Origin: Pseudogracilibacillus sp.
Lineage (GTDB): Bacteria; Bacillota; Bacilli; Bacillales; Amphibacillaceae
NCBI GenBank assembly: GCA_026169815.1
Contig: JAPFDT010000037.1
Coordinates: 1 to 64,000 of the forward strand
Direction of reading: 5' to 3'
DNA: 64,000 bases
The first letter of the stretch is position 1. Every line of letters starts with the position of its first letter. Shown one piece after another: positions 1 to 9,144 of this stretch. The translations under genes and the position numbers were made by a program. Under the pieces are notes generated by a model. The model was not told the DNA's origin. It saw only the letters and a program-made list of their open reading frames with translations, and searched no databases.

Positions 1-84
1 GGGTGTGAAGTTGACCAGTTTCCAGCGACAAACTCAAAGGTTTCAAGCGATTTACGGTCTTCCTTCACTTCTACTATAAAAAAA

Positions 85-122
85 TAGTAGCACAAGACAT
101 CGGCCAATGTCTTGTACTACTA
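85..122. other. Strong intergenic hairpin near the left edge
   Basis: A long inverted repeat, TAGTAgCACAAGACAT followed by a six-base loop and ATGTCTTGTaCTACTA. It directly precedes a truncated palindromic repeat and may have replaced that repeat's left arm, or it may be the terminator of a gene outside the window. No gene can be read in bases 1-130. A second small hairpin (ACGTCACA...TGTGACGT, 572-599) lies to the left of the spoIIE stop codon. Confidence 0.5.
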
Positions 123-130
123 ATCTTAGT

Positions 131-280
131 ATGTTTCCGCGAGCGAGTGTCAAGCCTCCTCGGGCTATGGCCCTGCGGGGTCTTGCCGAACTCTTTTCTC
201 TCGCAGGAGTCTCCATATATTCGGTCTGCTTTGTATTCGTTTTTCTAATTTTATTTACTAAAATCACTTTTTCAGTGACT
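131..280. repeat. Palindromic intergenic element, class A, left arm lost
   Basis: The element carries the shared core: TTTCCGCGAGCGAG on the left, a central CCTCCTCGGG/CCCTGCGGGG hairpin, and CTCGCAGGAGTCTCC on the right. The right outer arm ATATATTCGGTCTGC and the flank through TCAGTGACT match, in reverse complement, the class A copy at 9487-9690. The matching left arm is absent. No coding sequence is credible here; short ORFs across it are products of the palindrome. Confidence 0.75.
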
Positions 281-386
281 TTATTTAAATTCTTTAGGGT
301 TTAACTTGTCTGCATTAACTCTTACATTTAATTAAAGTTCTTATAATAACTTTTATAACTTCTCAAAAAGTGAAAGGAAATTTATT

Positions 387-560
387 GGATATCTCCACTT
401 TTAATATCGGCAGTTTGGAGCGGAGAGTCGTTTACTCCTGTGGGAACAGCACGAGTCCGAAAATCCCTGTAGCAATACGGATAGTGTTGCTACAGAAGTT
501 GAGGCCGTGCCCACGGAAAGAAACGACCCGGAGCGACAAAATGCCTAACACTAAACTAAA
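387..560. repeat. Palindromic intergenic element, class G
   Basis: Outer arms read CGGCAGTTTGGAGCG and CGGAGCGACAAAATGCC, with inner arms AGTCGTTTACTCCTGTGGGA and CCCACGGAAAGAAACGAC. The centre is a separate hairpin around CTGTAGCAA/TTGCTACAG. The copy at 9145-9377 has the same arms in the opposite orientation but a completely different centre. It lies downstream of spoIIE, between that gene and the window edge. Confidence 0.8.
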
Positions 561-662
561 TTATATTTTTTACGTCACAGTTCTTGTCTTGTGTGACGTT
601 AATTTATCTTAAGGTAGGATGCGCTTTCATCATGAGGTAAGTTAATAGATTATTGCTTGATA

Positions 663-3092
663 TTACGTCGCTTTTGGAGCGGTGACTGAAAATGTTGCCC
701 ACTGCGGTTTTTGATGCGTAATTTTTGCAACCACTACTGTAATATCATCATGAATAACGCCTAATTCCCCCCGCACAAACTCTTCTAACAACAAATCTGC
801 AATCTCTTGTGGTTCATCTGTTTCCATCTCTCGTATTTTTCTCTCTAGCCAAATATCATTATGAACAACGTGTTTTGGTCCATCAAAGAGACCATCACTC
901 ATCATCACTAAAACATCTCCAGCCTTCAATGTCGTACTGACAGTATCTAACTCAACATGTTCAATAATACCAATCGGCAAATTGTTACCAGCTAATTGAA
1001 TTACTTCATTACCACGCTTAATGAAACTTGGTGATGAGCCGATTTTTAAAAAGCGCAATGTCGCATTATGCAAATTAATAATTGCTAAATCTAATGTAGC
1101 AAATACTTCATCTGTCGTCCGTAGTGCTAAGATAGAATTAATCGATTTTATCGCAACCTGTTCAGAAATACCTGATTGCAAAATTTGCTCAAGTAATCGT
1201 AATGTTTCTCTACTCTCTTCTTTAGCACGTAGTCCATTACCCATTCCATCACTGATTGCAATCGCGAATTTCCCTTTCCCTAATTCCATCATTGTATGTG
1301 AGTCACCTGATATTAATCCACCACCTCTTGCCGCTAAAGCAAATCCTGTCTCGACTTGATATCGTTGAGCTGATCCCAATGTTAAAAAGCTCACCCCATT
1401 CGGAAATGGCGAAATATCTTCTTCAATTACGACAACAGTTTCATCCAATATATCTGTAATAACTGGTGCGATAATTTTCGGTCCTTCTCCATGATAATCA
1501 TAAAAAACAACCGACATTGAAATATCGACATTACCTTTTTCTAATTGATATATTTCTAACTTTTCTAACTGGATATCTAATTGTTTCATCGCACGAATAA
1601 TTTGAATCTCTTGTTTTTCATGCCGTTTTCTTTCTTGCATCATTTCTTTCGCAAAACTGTCCATTACATCCGACACACCTTGTAACTGATCAGCAACAAT
1701 CTTCTTACTTTCCGACACTTGTTTTTTTAAATGTTTATTTACTTTTAATAAATCTACTTCTTTGTCCATAATATCAATTACCTTTTTTGCTTTTACACAA
1801 TAATTTTCAAATTCATTCGTCTGGGCTGGTGTTAATTTGTCGGTGACTAACAATGATTCTTTAATGTCTTCCATCAAACTATACGTTGTATTAAAGTTAT
1901 TTTGCCAACAACGTTTTTTCATGAAACATTGCTGACATGACTTTTCCGTTACTTTACTTAAAAAATAATCCGTTTCTTGAATATGTTCTTTATCATCAGT
2001 CGCTTCCGTTGATTGAATAAAACTATCTGATAATGCAGCAAAAACAGACGAAAACTGTTCAACACGCTGGGCTGTGACGTCCCGTATCTTTTGTAAATAT
2101 TTTCGTTCTTCAAACGTATATTCATTCGTTCCAGGAATATATTTAGATACATTATGTAACCAGCTCGTAGGTGTCGCATAAAAGAGTAAAATAGCAACTC
2201 CTGACTCTGCTAAGGTTACTGTTAAATTGGTCGTTTCCCCATAAACCCCAATTAATACTGTACCGACTAATAATCCTAAACTAGCACCATGCTTCTTCCC
2301 TTCTTGTAATAAGCCTCCTAGCAATCCAGAAAAAGCGAGCAAACTCATTTCATATACATTTAACACATTAGCTAATGATAATACTAACCCTGTTACAACA
2401 CCTACCGTTGAACCTATGGCCGCCCCTCCAACAAAGGCTATTGCAACTACAATATATCGGGAAAATACATTTTCTAACGCTATTCCGTAAATATTCCAGC
2501 CAATCAAACCAGTTAATACGGAAGCAAATAAAATGAGCAAACAAATAATTTCTTCACTTTTTAATGCAGGTTGATATCTTTTATGTGCTAATAATGGGAA
2601 GCTTTGCATAAAGATAAGTAACAAGACGATAGCAAGCGTTCCTTCAATAAAAATATTCATCCAATCAAAAATGGTAATTTCATTAACAATGGATAAAAGA
2701 AAAATCCTTGTCAACACTGTCGATAAAAAAACAAACAAAATAATAAACTTTATATGACTCCGATCGTGTAAAAATCTAGTAAATATAAAAAATAAAATAG
2801 AAGATAATAGAACGAAAGTTCCTTGTCCTACCGAAAAAGTAACTGCACCGATGAACGTGAGGACAACTAGTGCCATCATCCGCTTCTGACGTGTCGACCA
2901 AGCTGTTGCTAAAAAGGCTAGAGCAAACGGGGAGATGTTATATAATATGACAGCTCGTCCTAACAATAAGGCGATAATAAAGAGGAACACTTTCTTCTCA
3001 ATAAATATAAATTGGAATAGCTTGATGATAGACCATTCATTACTTTGTTTCCTTCTCTCTAAAACTCGATTCATTTTTACAGCTTCACTCAC
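663..3092 (-). CDS. spoIIE: Stage II sporulation protein E (SpoIIE), PP2C-type phosphatase
   Basis: Membrane-bound serine phosphatase that dephosphorylates the anti-anti-sigma factor SpoIIAA and so releases sigma-F in the forespore; it also associates with FtsZ at the polar septum. The protein is 809 aa. Its first third is a run of about ten hydrophobic segments, followed by a central regulatory region with a Cys cluster (CQQCFMKKRC) and a C-terminal PP2C domain with the metal-binding motif SDGMGNG and MMSDGLFDG near the end. The start is a GTG preceded by AGGAGGAGAAGCAAT; an overlapping ATG is out of frame. Length and domain order are normal for the family. It is monocistronic, flanked by palindromic repeats on both sides. 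Confidence 0.97.
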   Translation of the reverse strand: MSEAVKMNRVLERRKQSNEWSIIKLFQFIFIEKKVFLFIIALLLGRAVILYNISPFALAFLATAWSTRQKRMMALVVLTFIGAVTFSVGQGTFVLLSSILFFIFTRFLHDRSHIKFIILFVFLSTVLTRIFLLSIVNEITIFDWMNIFIEGTLAIVLLLIFMQSFPLLAHKRYQPALKSEEIICLLILFASVLTGLIGWNIYGIALENVFSRYIVVAIAFVGGAAIGSTVGVVTGLVLSLANVLNVYEMSLLAFSGLLGGLLQEGKKHGASLGLLVGTVLIGVYGETTNLTVTLAESGVAILLFYATPTSWLHNVSKYIPGTNEYTFEERKYLQKIRDVTAQRVEQFSSVFAALSDSFIQSTEATDDKEHIQETDYFLSKVTEKSCQQCFMKKRCWQNNFNTTYSLMEDIKESLLVTDKLTPAQTNEFENYCVKAKKVIDIMDKEVDLLKVNKHLKKQVSESKKIVADQLQGVSDVMDSFAKEMMQERKRHEKQEIQIIRAMKQLDIQLEKLEIYQLEKGNVDISMSVVFYDYHGEGPKIIAPVITDILDETVVVIEEDISPFPNGVSFLTLGSAQRYQVETGFALAARGGGLISGDSHTMMELGKGKFAIAISDGMGNGLRAKEESRETLRLLEQILQSGISEQVAIKSINSILALRTTDEVFATLDLAIINLHNATLRFLKIGSSPSFIKRGNEVIQLAGNNLPIGIIEHVELDTVSTTLKAGDVLVMMSDGLFDGPKHVVHNDIWLERKIREMETDEPQEIADLLLEEFVRGELGVIHDDITVVVAKITHQKPQWATFSVTAPKAT

Positions 3093-3186
3093 ATTGCTTC
3101 TCCTCCTACATTTAATCTTCGTAAAAACGATTAAACCATATTAAGTGGAGATTTCTTGTCATATTTTCACAATGATTCATAAAACA

Positions 3187-3226
3187 TTTCGACCCTTTGT
3201 TACGAGTTACATAGACTTTTGACAAA
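3187..3226 (-). promoter_or_regulatory. Possible Spo0A boxes upstream of spoIIE
   Basis: On the minus strand two sequences resemble the Spo0A box (TTTGTCRAA/TGTCGAA): TTTGTCAAAA at 3226-3217 and GGGTCGAAA at 3195-3187, about 30 bp apart and 95-135 bp before the spoIIE start. In B. subtilis spoIIE is a direct Spo0A target, so the location is sensible. I did not find clear -35/-10 boxes. Assignment rests on motif resemblance only. Confidence 0.4.
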
Positions 3227-3270
3227 TCATTTTTATATTCAATGATATAATGATTTTTTTGAAGTAATAT

Positions 3271-3550
3271 GAATTAATTTCATCATTCATTTTATTATCT
3301 CAAACACGAACTTTACATTTGATAATAAACTCGTTTACTTTCATTACAGCCGCCTGCTTTCTGCGGGCATGGCCTCAACCCTTAATACAACACTAACGTG
3401 TTGTATTAAGGGTTTTCGGACTCATGCTTTTCCCGCAAGAGTCAGTCGGCTTTCATTCAAGTAAACTTAGTTACTTAAGCTAAACACGTATGATTATAAC
3501 TAAACGTTCGTGTTTTAATTAAATTATTCCTTTATGAACTTAATTCATCT
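3271..3550. repeat. Palindromic intergenic element, class C (complete)
   Basis: The most complete class C copy. The left arm contains TCAAACACGAACTTTAC and CGTTTACTTTCATTACAGCC. The core is CTGCTTTCTGCGGGCATGG, then a perfect central hairpin CCTTAATACAACACTAACGTGTTGTATTAAGG (16 bp each side without a loop, split here in description only), then TTTTCGGACTCATGC and TTTTCCCGCAAGAGTC. The right arm carries CTTTCATTCAAGTAAAC and ends with CGTTCGTGTTTTAATTAA. Other class C copies lie at 14861, 19384, 32690, 38360 and 39655. Confidence 0.85.
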
Positions 3551-3630
3551 AAAAGAACAATCTATCTAAAATAAATCTATTGACTTATTCTGTGACTTCA
3601 TGTAATATAACTAATGTTGGTAATTTTTAT

Positions 3631-3704
3631 GGCGGTGTAGCTCAACTGGCTAGAGCGTGCGGTTCATACCCGCAAGGTTGTGGGTTCAATTCCCTCCGCC
3701 GCTA
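3631..3704 (+). tRNA. tRNA-Met (CAT), elongator type
   Basis: A cloverleaf can be drawn by hand: acceptor GGCGGTG/CGCCGCT with discriminator A, D-stem GCTC/GAGC, anticodon stem TGCGG/CCGCA with loop TTCATAC (anticodon CAT at 3665-3667), variable loop AGGTT and T-loop TTCAATT. It matches in position and sequence type the tRNA-Met beside spoIIE in B. subtilis. The 3' CCA is not encoded (TCT follows). The T-stem GTGGG/CCCTC contains a T-T mismatch at the second pair. No tRNA-Glu follows it, unlike B. subtilis. It is on the opposite strand to its neighbours. Confidence 0.93.
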
Positions 3705-3773
3705 TCTTTGACAAAGCTTTACCATTTTACAGTTTCATTGCTTATTCCTATCTGCAATTGAAACAAACCCTTT

Positions 3774-3827
3774 GCTGTAATCAGTCGTTTACTTATGTTA
3801 AACGATTTTGATTACAGCCTTTTTTTT
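3774..3827 (+). terminator. Terminator downstream of tRNA-Met
   Basis: Stem GCTGTAATCA...TGATTACAGC with an inner TCGTTTA/TAAACGA helix, followed by an eight-T run at 3820-3827. It is placed to end the tRNA transcript. Confidence 0.8.
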
Positions 3828-3841
3828 ATGAATTTTTCCAA

Positions 3842-3882
3842 CAAAAAAGCAGTTACTACGTAAATATAGTAACTGCTTTTTC
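3842..3882 (-). terminator. Terminator of the yabP-yabR group
   Basis: Stem AAAAAGCAGTTACTA...TAGTAACTGCTTTTT. On the minus strand it follows yabR and ends in a T run; the flanking A and T runs could make it act in both directions. Confidence 0.8.
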
Positions 3883-3921
3883 ATATATTTTTAATAGAGC
3901 ATTTTATCAGACAGCAAAATG

Positions 3922-4305
3922 CTATCCTCTTTTAGCACCTCGACCTCCACGTCTGGATTCCGTATGTTTCTTCAGTGATGCTAAACGATCCTCAGAATCT
4001 TTTAAAAACCGATTCATTTTGCTCTCAAAAGTTTCTGTTCGATCACGAGAACTCTTTTGGCGCACCGGTTTATCTTTTGCCTTTTTAATCGATAAACCTA
4101 TCTTTCCATCTTTTTCTACATTAATCACTCGTACTTCTACTTCTTCACCTACAGATAAATGTTCATTAATATCTTTAACATAACTATCTGCAACCTCACT
4201 AATGTGAACAAGCCCTGTCTTACCTGCCTCTAACTCTACAAATGCACCAAAATTTGTTATCCCTGTAACCTTACCTTTCACTTTGCTGCCTACTTCTATT
4301 GACAT
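3922..4305 (-). CDS. yabR: S1-domain RNA-binding protein YabR
   Basis: Small protein of 127 aa with an N-terminal S1 (OB-fold) domain at about residues 3-72, including GKVTGITNFGAFVELEAG and GLVHISEVADSYVKDI, followed by a charged, basic tail ending GGRGAKRG. S1 domains bind RNA, and family members associate with the ribosome or RNA turnover. The specific target is not visible here. It is last in the divIC-linked gene group, as in B. subtilis, with a terminator 40 bp downstream. The start ATG has an AGGAGGAGCATTTCTTTT-like ribosome binding site. Confidence 0.93.
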   Translation of the reverse strand: MSIEVGSKVKGKVTGITNFGAFVELEAGKTGLVHISEVADSYVKDINEHLSVGEEVEVRVINVEKDGKIGLSIKKAKDKPVRQKSSRDRTETFESKMNRFLKDSEDRLASLKKHTESRRGGRGAKRG

Positions 4306-4376
4306 AAAAGAAATGCTCCTCCTTGGTTATTATAAAATACTATCTTTATTTATTATATGTATAAAGCGTCGTCATG

Positions 4377-4760
4377 TCAATAAGAGCGCTCTTCCGATTG
4401 ATCAACCTGGAAGATAAGCTCTCCCTTTTTCGATAGAAAGTAATTTGTACGTGCAATATCTAGTACATATTCTTGATCATTTAATAAGTCTATTTCCTCT
4501 AACAAGCTGGCTTCTTCTTTCTGTAAGCTGGCAATTTCCTCTGTTAACTGCTCTGACTCCTCTTGCTTAGCAGCATAACCACTACGCTGAGTAACATGAT
4601 AAGAAACCATCACACCTAAGGCAATGACAAATAACGTTGTGAATACTACTAATCTTTGAAGCAAACCTTTTTTGCGCTTTTGCTTTAATTCCATATGGGC
4701 ATCATACTGGCGAACATAATCTGATTTGATTCGTGTAACACGTTTATTCGGGTTGTTCAT
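4377..4760 (-). CDS. divIC: Cell division protein DivIC (FtsB-like)
   Basis: Bitopic septum protein of 127 aa that forms a complex with FtsL and DivIB in the divisome. It has a basic cytoplasmic N-terminus, one membrane segment at about residues 35-55 (LLQRLVVFTTLFVIALGVMV), then an extracytoplasmic coiled coil at about 65-105 rich in Glu and Leu (EESEQLTEEIASLQKEEASL). Length and layout are normal for the family. It lies only 6 bp after yabQ, so the two are probably co-transcribed. Confidence 0.94.
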   Translation of the reverse strand: MNNPNKRVTRIKSDYVRQYDAHMELKQKRKKGLLQRLVVFTTLFVIALGVMVSYHVTQRSGYAAKQEESEQLTEEIASLQKEEASLLEEIDLLNDQEYVLDIARTNYFLSKKGELIFQVDQSEERSY

Positions 4761-4766
4761 CTTATC

Positions 4767-5345
4767 CTACCTCCACTTCTTCCATATCTTTTTCCGATAA
4801 CTTTTTAATTTATTTACTATTGTACTACAAAATGTTGGTAATTTGGAAATAATATTCAAAATTCTTTTTGGAAGATATTTTTTAAGCAATTTTATGAACG
4901 GAGAAACGATAATGTATAGTATTTTTATAATAAAACGACATATGGATAATAGGATGAGGAACAATAAACGTCCCAACGAGTAAATCGGCCGAATAACTAA
5001 CTGATAAACTGCTTGCGATGTCCAGCGAACAATGGATTTAACGATACGAATAATCTGTTCCAATACTTTTTCATACCAAAAACTACATAACACAACGTAC
5101 ATACTGTAACCTAATAAACAAGCTAGTCCAAATAATAGCCTAACTTCTCCTGCATTCATTCGGTACAATATATAAAATAATAAGCTCACTTGCATTATCC
5201 AATAAAATATCTCAAATCCATACCGAACGACAAGTTTATGACGCCATATAAAAATAAGTCTCCGATAAGTTGTCGTAGCAAAACCAACATATAAACCGCT
5301 AGCTACCATAACTAACATCGTAACGAACTGTGTTTGTAACGTCAT
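4767..5345 (-). CDS. yabQ: Spore cortex biosynthesis protein YabQ
   Basis: Membrane protein of 192 aa needed in B. subtilis for spore cortex formation and located at the outer forespore membrane. Four or five hydrophobic segments lie in the N-terminal 100 residues and around 125-150, followed by a strongly basic tail (KKYLPKRILNIISKLP and onwards). Its start overlaps the stop of yabP by 4 bp, indicating coupled translation. In B. subtilis the yabP-yabQ pair is made under sigma-E; I could not see a convincing sigma-E promoter here. Confidence 0.92.
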   Translation of the reverse strand: MTLQTQFVTMLVMVASGLYVGFATTTYRRLIFIWRHKLVVRYGFEIFYWIMQVSLLFYILYRMNAGEVRLLFGLACLLGYSMYVVLCSFWYEKVLEQIIRIVKSIVRWTSQAVYQLVIRPIYSLGRLLFLILLSICRFIIKILYIIVSPFIKLLKKYLPKRILNIISKLPTFCSTIVNKLKSYRKKIWKKWR

Positions 5346-5644
5346 TTAAATAACTTGCCAAACAGCCCTTTAGCTCGCTCCCCGCCATGTTCATCCACAT
5401 ATGTCATCTCATATAACTTCCCTGTAATTTGCAAAAAACCCTCTTCAACATTCAAGTTTTTTAATTGTAAATGTTGTCCACGAACGACTAAATATCCCAT
5501 TGTCGTTTGCAATAAAAACTCTTCATTATCAAAACTATCAAGTTCTTTTACACCACTAATTTCGATTTCTTTACGCTGATTAATCTCTACTTTATGTTCT
5601 TGTCGCGTCATTGTATGATGGCTCATATGTTCATCTCGGTTCAT
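5342..5644 (-). CDS. yabP: Sporulation protein YabP
   Basis: A 100 aa YabP/YqfC-family protein required for sporulation in B. subtilis and expressed in the mother cell. Family features are the central ISGVKELDSFDNEEFLLQTT region and VRGQHLQLKNLNVEEGFLQI. It has no signal peptide or membrane segment. The start ATG follows AGGTGGAATAAA. It opens the yabP-yabQ-divIC-yabR run and is preceded by an 84 bp gap after yabO, so a promoter in that gap is likely. Confidence 0.93.
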   Translation of the reverse strand: MNRDEHMSHHTMTRQEHKVEINQRKEIEISGVKELDSFDNEEFLLQTTMGYLVVRGQHLQLKNLNVEEGFLQITGKLYEMTYVDEHGGERAKGLFGKLFK

Positions 5645-5728
5645 TTTATTCCACCTGCCCTATTTGATAATTGTCATTTACTTTATTCTATGTCAAATAG
5701 GACAAGGTTAGAACTAGACATTTGCCTT

Positions 5729-5989
5729 CTAACTATTCGCGCGCTCTTCCTTTACTACTTCATACAACATTGCTGCTTCATCTTTCTTCACATGGTCTTT
5801 TAACATCATTACTTTCACCGTTAAAATCGTTTGTCCAAATGTAATTTCAATTTCATCGCCTACCGCAATATTTACAGATGGTTTGGCAATTGAACCATTC
5901 ACTTTAATTCGTTCCCTTTCTGCAATTTCTTTTGCTAACGGACGTCTTTTAATAATTCGTGATACTTTTAAAAATTTATCTAAACGCAT
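5729..5989 (-). CDS. yabO: S4-domain RNA-binding heat-shock protein YabO (RqcP/Hsp15 family)
   Basis: 86 aa protein consisting of a single S4 RNA-binding domain (MRLDKFLKVSRIIKRRPLAK at the N-terminus, KVNGSIAKPSVNIAVGDEI in the middle). In B. subtilis the homologue RqcP works with RqcH on stalled 50S subunits to add C-terminal alanine tails. Its start codon lies directly against the stop of mazG, so the two are translationally linked. A basic N-terminal helix and the short length agree with the family. Confidence 0.95.
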   Translation of the reverse strand: MRLDKFLKVSRIIKRRPLAKEIAERERIKVNGSIAKPSVNIAVGDEIEITFGQTILTVKVMMLKDHVKKDEAAMLYEVVKEERANS

Positions 5990-7429
5990 TTATTCCCTCT
6001 CCCTTATCTTAGCGATATCCCAATAATGATCTAATTCAGCAAAAGTACATTGTTTTAACGCTTTGCCTTTTTCTCTTGCTTGCTGTTCGACCTCAGTAAA
6101 TCTTGCAATGAATTTTTGATTTACTTTAGCTAAAGCTACTTCTGGATTTATCCGGTAATGTTTTGCAATGTTTGCTAGGACGAATAACATATCGCCAAAT
6201 TCAAGTTCCATCTCTTCTCTGTCTGTTTGTTCAATTGCTTCTTGAAATTCCGCCTGCTCCTCATTAAACTTCTCCCACATATATTCTATCTTTTCCCAAT
6301 CAAATCCTACTTTAGCAGCCTTTTTCTGTAATTGATAAGCTACTTGAAGACTTGGTCCTGTGGTAACAACACTCTGTAATAAAAAGTCATCTGCCGCTTC
6401 TGGATTTTCTTCAAGCTTTAATTCGTCCCATGTCTTCCCAGTATCGTTTGTGCTAAATACGTCTGGATGACGATGCACCATTTTATCATGAATTCGTTGA
6501 ATGACATCATCTATCGTAAAATAACCACTATCTTCGCCAATCTGACTATGAAGCATGACTTGCAACAGCACATCTCCTAATTCCTCAATGATTGCTTCAT
6601 CATCTTCATTATTAATCGCTTCAATTAGTTCATACACTTCTTCAATTGCATACTCACGTAAAGATTCGTGTGTTTGTTTCCGGTCCCAAGCGCAACCATT
6701 TTCACTACGCAATGTGCGAATAACTTCCCGCATACTCGAAAATTGATGTGACAATATATCTGCAGGAGCAGGTGGTACGTACACACTTGTCAAATTACTA
6801 AGTGACATCGTTCTATCTAAATCCTCAAGCGGTAATGTTTCCATTTTTTCTTGTGCTGTTCCAGCTGCTTCAATAATGATCACTTCATATTGAGGAGGTA
6901 AATCTTCTAATAATGTAAGTTTTACTTCTGAAGCAATAAAGGCATCATACACTTGGCAAAACACGACATGATGTCGATAATTTAATTCCTCACGTTGAAA
7001 ATCCGTTCCATCGACAAACTGAAAACCATCAATTGGATCAATTTGCAATGCCGTGAATAAATCATCTAAATAACTATGACCTCCAACAATATCAACTGGA
7101 ACTTCCGTTTGCTCTAACAATAACTGTACTGTTTTTTCAGCCAACATTGGATGCCCTGGCACTGCATATAACACGTCGTCCTCTTTCGCCGCCGCTAACA
7201 ATGTCGCAACAATTTTCTTATAAACGATCGCAAATTGCTCCGACTCCTCATATAGTGCGTCTAAACTTATAAATTCCATGCCATCTTGTTGTAATTCTTT
7301 CACGACAGGATGATCGACTGTACGTAAAAAGACCTTTCCTGTTTGTTTTGTTAACCTTCTATATACTCCTAAAGGAAGCTGTTCTATATCTCCTGCCCCT
7401 AAACCAACTATTTCGATTTTGCCACTCAT
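5990..7429 (-). CDS. yabN: YabN: tetrapyrrole-methylase-like domain fused to MazG pyrophosphohydrolase
   Basis: Two-domain protein of 479 aa. Residues 1-210 form a tetrapyrrole (corrin/porphyrin) methylase-like fold (IEIVGLGAGDIEQLPLGVYR, AVPGHPMLAEKTVQLLL). Residues 225-479 contain two MazG-like units with NTP-pyrophosphohydrolase metal motifs (EEVYELIEAINNEDDEAIIEE and EELGDVLLQVM; EMELEFGDMLFVLANIAKHY). MazG enzymes hydrolyse NTPs to NMPs and can clean the nucleotide pool; the role of the methylase domain in this fusion is not settled. It is 13 bp downstream of yabM and touches yabO, matching B. subtilis order. Confidence 0.95.
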   Translation of the reverse strand: MSGKIEIVGLGAGDIEQLPLGVYRRLTKQTGKVFLRTVDHPVVKELQQDGMEFISLDALYEESEQFAIVYKKIVATLLAAAKEDDVLYAVPGHPMLAEKTVQLLLEQTEVPVDIVGGHSYLDDLFTALQIDPIDGFQFVDGTDFQREELNYRHHVVFCQVYDAFIASEVKLTLLEDLPPQYEVIIIEAAGTAQEKMETLPLEDLDRTMSLSNLTSVYVPPAPADILSHQFSSMREVIRTLRSENGCAWDRKQTHESLREYAIEEVYELIEAINNEDDEAIIEELGDVLLQVMLHSQIGEDSGYFTIDDVIQRIHDKMVHRHPDVFSTNDTGKTWDELKLEENPEAADDFLLQSVVTTGPSLQVAYQLQKKAAKVGFDWEKIEYMWEKFNEEQAEFQEAIEQTDREEMELEFGDMLFVLANIAKHYRINPEVALAKVNQKFIARFTEVEQQAREKGKALKQCTFAELDHYWDIAKIRERE

Positions 7430-7442
7430 ACTCGTTTCACCT

Positions 7443-9059
7443 TTATCCTTTCTTCGCTACTTTTTCTGCTAACTTCCAAATGAATGTAGCAAATGGTAAT
7501 GCTTGAATTTGCTTTGATGTAAATACTCGATAACGTAATAATAGCAATAAATAAATCGATGCTCCTGAAGCAATGACACCAATCATATAAATAAGCAACA
7601 ACCCGCGCCCGAGCTCAAATGATGTAAATATTATATATTTACTCAACATGAGATAACTAATCATTCCTACTGTCGCAATGAGCAAAGCACCCCAACGTAC
7701 GTGTTGCATAAATTTTATTTCAGGTAATTTTTTATGTAAAAATGTGACGATAATCATACATAAAAACAACATACTTAAAACCGTCGCAGCAGCACTACCT
7801 CGAATATCGTAATGAGGAACGAGCAATAAGTTCAAACTCACTTTCATCGCTACTGCTCCAGTAATACTATACATAATCCACTTCAGTTGGCCTAAACTTT
7901 GTAAAACAGCAGCCCCTGTTATCGTTAATGCCGTAAGTACAATCGTTAATGACAAAATTTGTAAACTACTCGTTCCATCACTATTTGTGAACAATAGCAT
8001 ATTAGTTTCCTTCATCAACGTAAATAATCCGGCTGTTGCACCTACCGTTAAATAAAAGCCAAACAATAAAGCATCCCGAATTGACTCCGCTTGTTTTTTA
8101 ATATGAATCGTTTGTTGACGAACAACATTTGGAATTAATGCTAACGCAAAAGATGAACCAAACACAACACCAAATTGAATAAGTGGCTGTCCTCGATCAA
8201 AAATCCCTTTCGCTTCCATTGCCATAACAGATGATAAGCCAGATGCCATTAAGCTAGGTACTAATGTTAACATATCAACCATTTGCATCAGCAGTAACAC
8301 AAGGTGATTAAATGTCGCCAAAACACCTAACGTTAAACATGTCGTGACATAATACTTCCAAGGAATCGGTTTGTCAGGTAATGTGCTGGCCTGTTTATGT
8401 CGATTTTTCGGGATGAATAATAAGAGTAATACAATAGCGACAGTCATGCCGATCAAGGTAGCCAGCACACCTGCCTCACCAATTTGATATATATTCAACT
8501 TGTTTTTATAGATGAGATAACTCGCTATTATAATAATCGTTACACGAATTAATTGTTCAGCTACTTGTGAATATGCTGTCTGTTTCATCATACCTTGACC
8601 TTGATATGCTCCCCGCAAAAGTGCAATAAATGGAATCAGTAAAAACACAAATGACGCTAATCGAAAAGCTTGTAGTAATGCCTCATCACCAATCCAAACA
8701 ACGATAATCGGAGCAAGACTATACAATATAGCAAAGAAAATACCATTAATGACGAATAAAACAAGAAATAACGGAAAATAAAATGTGCTCCACGTTAACG
8801 GGTCATAACTCGCTTGGCGCTCTGCGGTTAGTTTAGATATAGCTACAGGGAATCCATATAACGCTAAAATCATCACTGTTCCGATTAGTGGATAAACTTG
8901 TTGGTATATATAAAAACCTAAATCACCGGTTAAATTTTGTAATGGAACACGATATGTTGCGCTTAATACTTTGCTCAATAATCCTGCAATTGTTAAAATA
9001 AGCGCCCCATGCACGATATTATTTGTTCGATTCTCCTTCATCACTACCCGCCTATCCAT
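7443..9059 (-). CDS. yabM: Polysaccharide/lipid flippase family membrane protein (YabM, SpoVB-like)
   Basis: Multidrug/oligosaccharidyl-lipid/polysaccharide (MOP) exporter family, probably a lipid-linked oligosaccharide flippase. About 14 hydrophobic segments begin with HGALILTIAGLLSKVLSATY, typical of the SpoVB/YabM group. The open frame extends far upstream, but that extension comes from an adjacent repeat. I place the start at ATG 9059 (MDRRVVMKEN), just after GAGAGAAGTG; ATG 9041 (MKENRT) is the alternative. About 538 aa, normal for the family. In B. subtilis yabM sits between spoVT and yabN, as here. The transported substrate is not known. Confidence 0.9.
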   Translation of the reverse strand: MDRRVVMKENRTNNIVHGALILTIAGLLSKVLSATYRVPLQNLTGDLGFYIYQQVYPLIGTVMILALYGFPVAISKLTAERQASYDPLTWSTFYFPLFLVLFVINGIFFAILYSLAPIIVVWIGDEALLQAFRLASFVFLLIPFIALLRGAYQGQGMMKQTAYSQVAEQLIRVTIIIIASYLIYKNKLNIYQIGEAGVLATLIGMTVAIVLLLLFIPKNRHKQASTLPDKPIPWKYYVTTCLTLGVLATFNHLVLLLMQMVDMLTLVPSLMASGLSSVMAMEAKGIFDRGQPLIQFGVVFGSSFALALIPNVVRQQTIHIKKQAESIRDALLFGFYLTVGATAGLFTLMKETNMLLFTNSDGTSSLQILSLTIVLTALTITGAAVLQSLGQLKWIMYSITGAVAMKVSLNLLLVPHYDIRGSAAATVLSMLFLCMIIVTFLHKKLPEIKFMQHVRWGALLIATVGMISYLMLSKYIIFTSFELGRGLLLIYMIGVIASGASIYLLLLLRYRVFTSKQIQALPFATFIWKLAEKVAKKG

Positions 9060-9144
9060 CATCACTTCTCTCTTTATTATACCATAGCTAATATAAAGCT
9101 TGCGACAGGACAGTAGTAAACTGTGAAGTAATTTCCATTTGTAA

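Noticed and set aside
370..612. Open frames across the class G and class B repeats
   Set aside because: They recur in repeat copies with the same peptide pieces (for example PRKETTRSDK near 520 and near 9170), have no ribosome site, and arise from the palindromic DNA.
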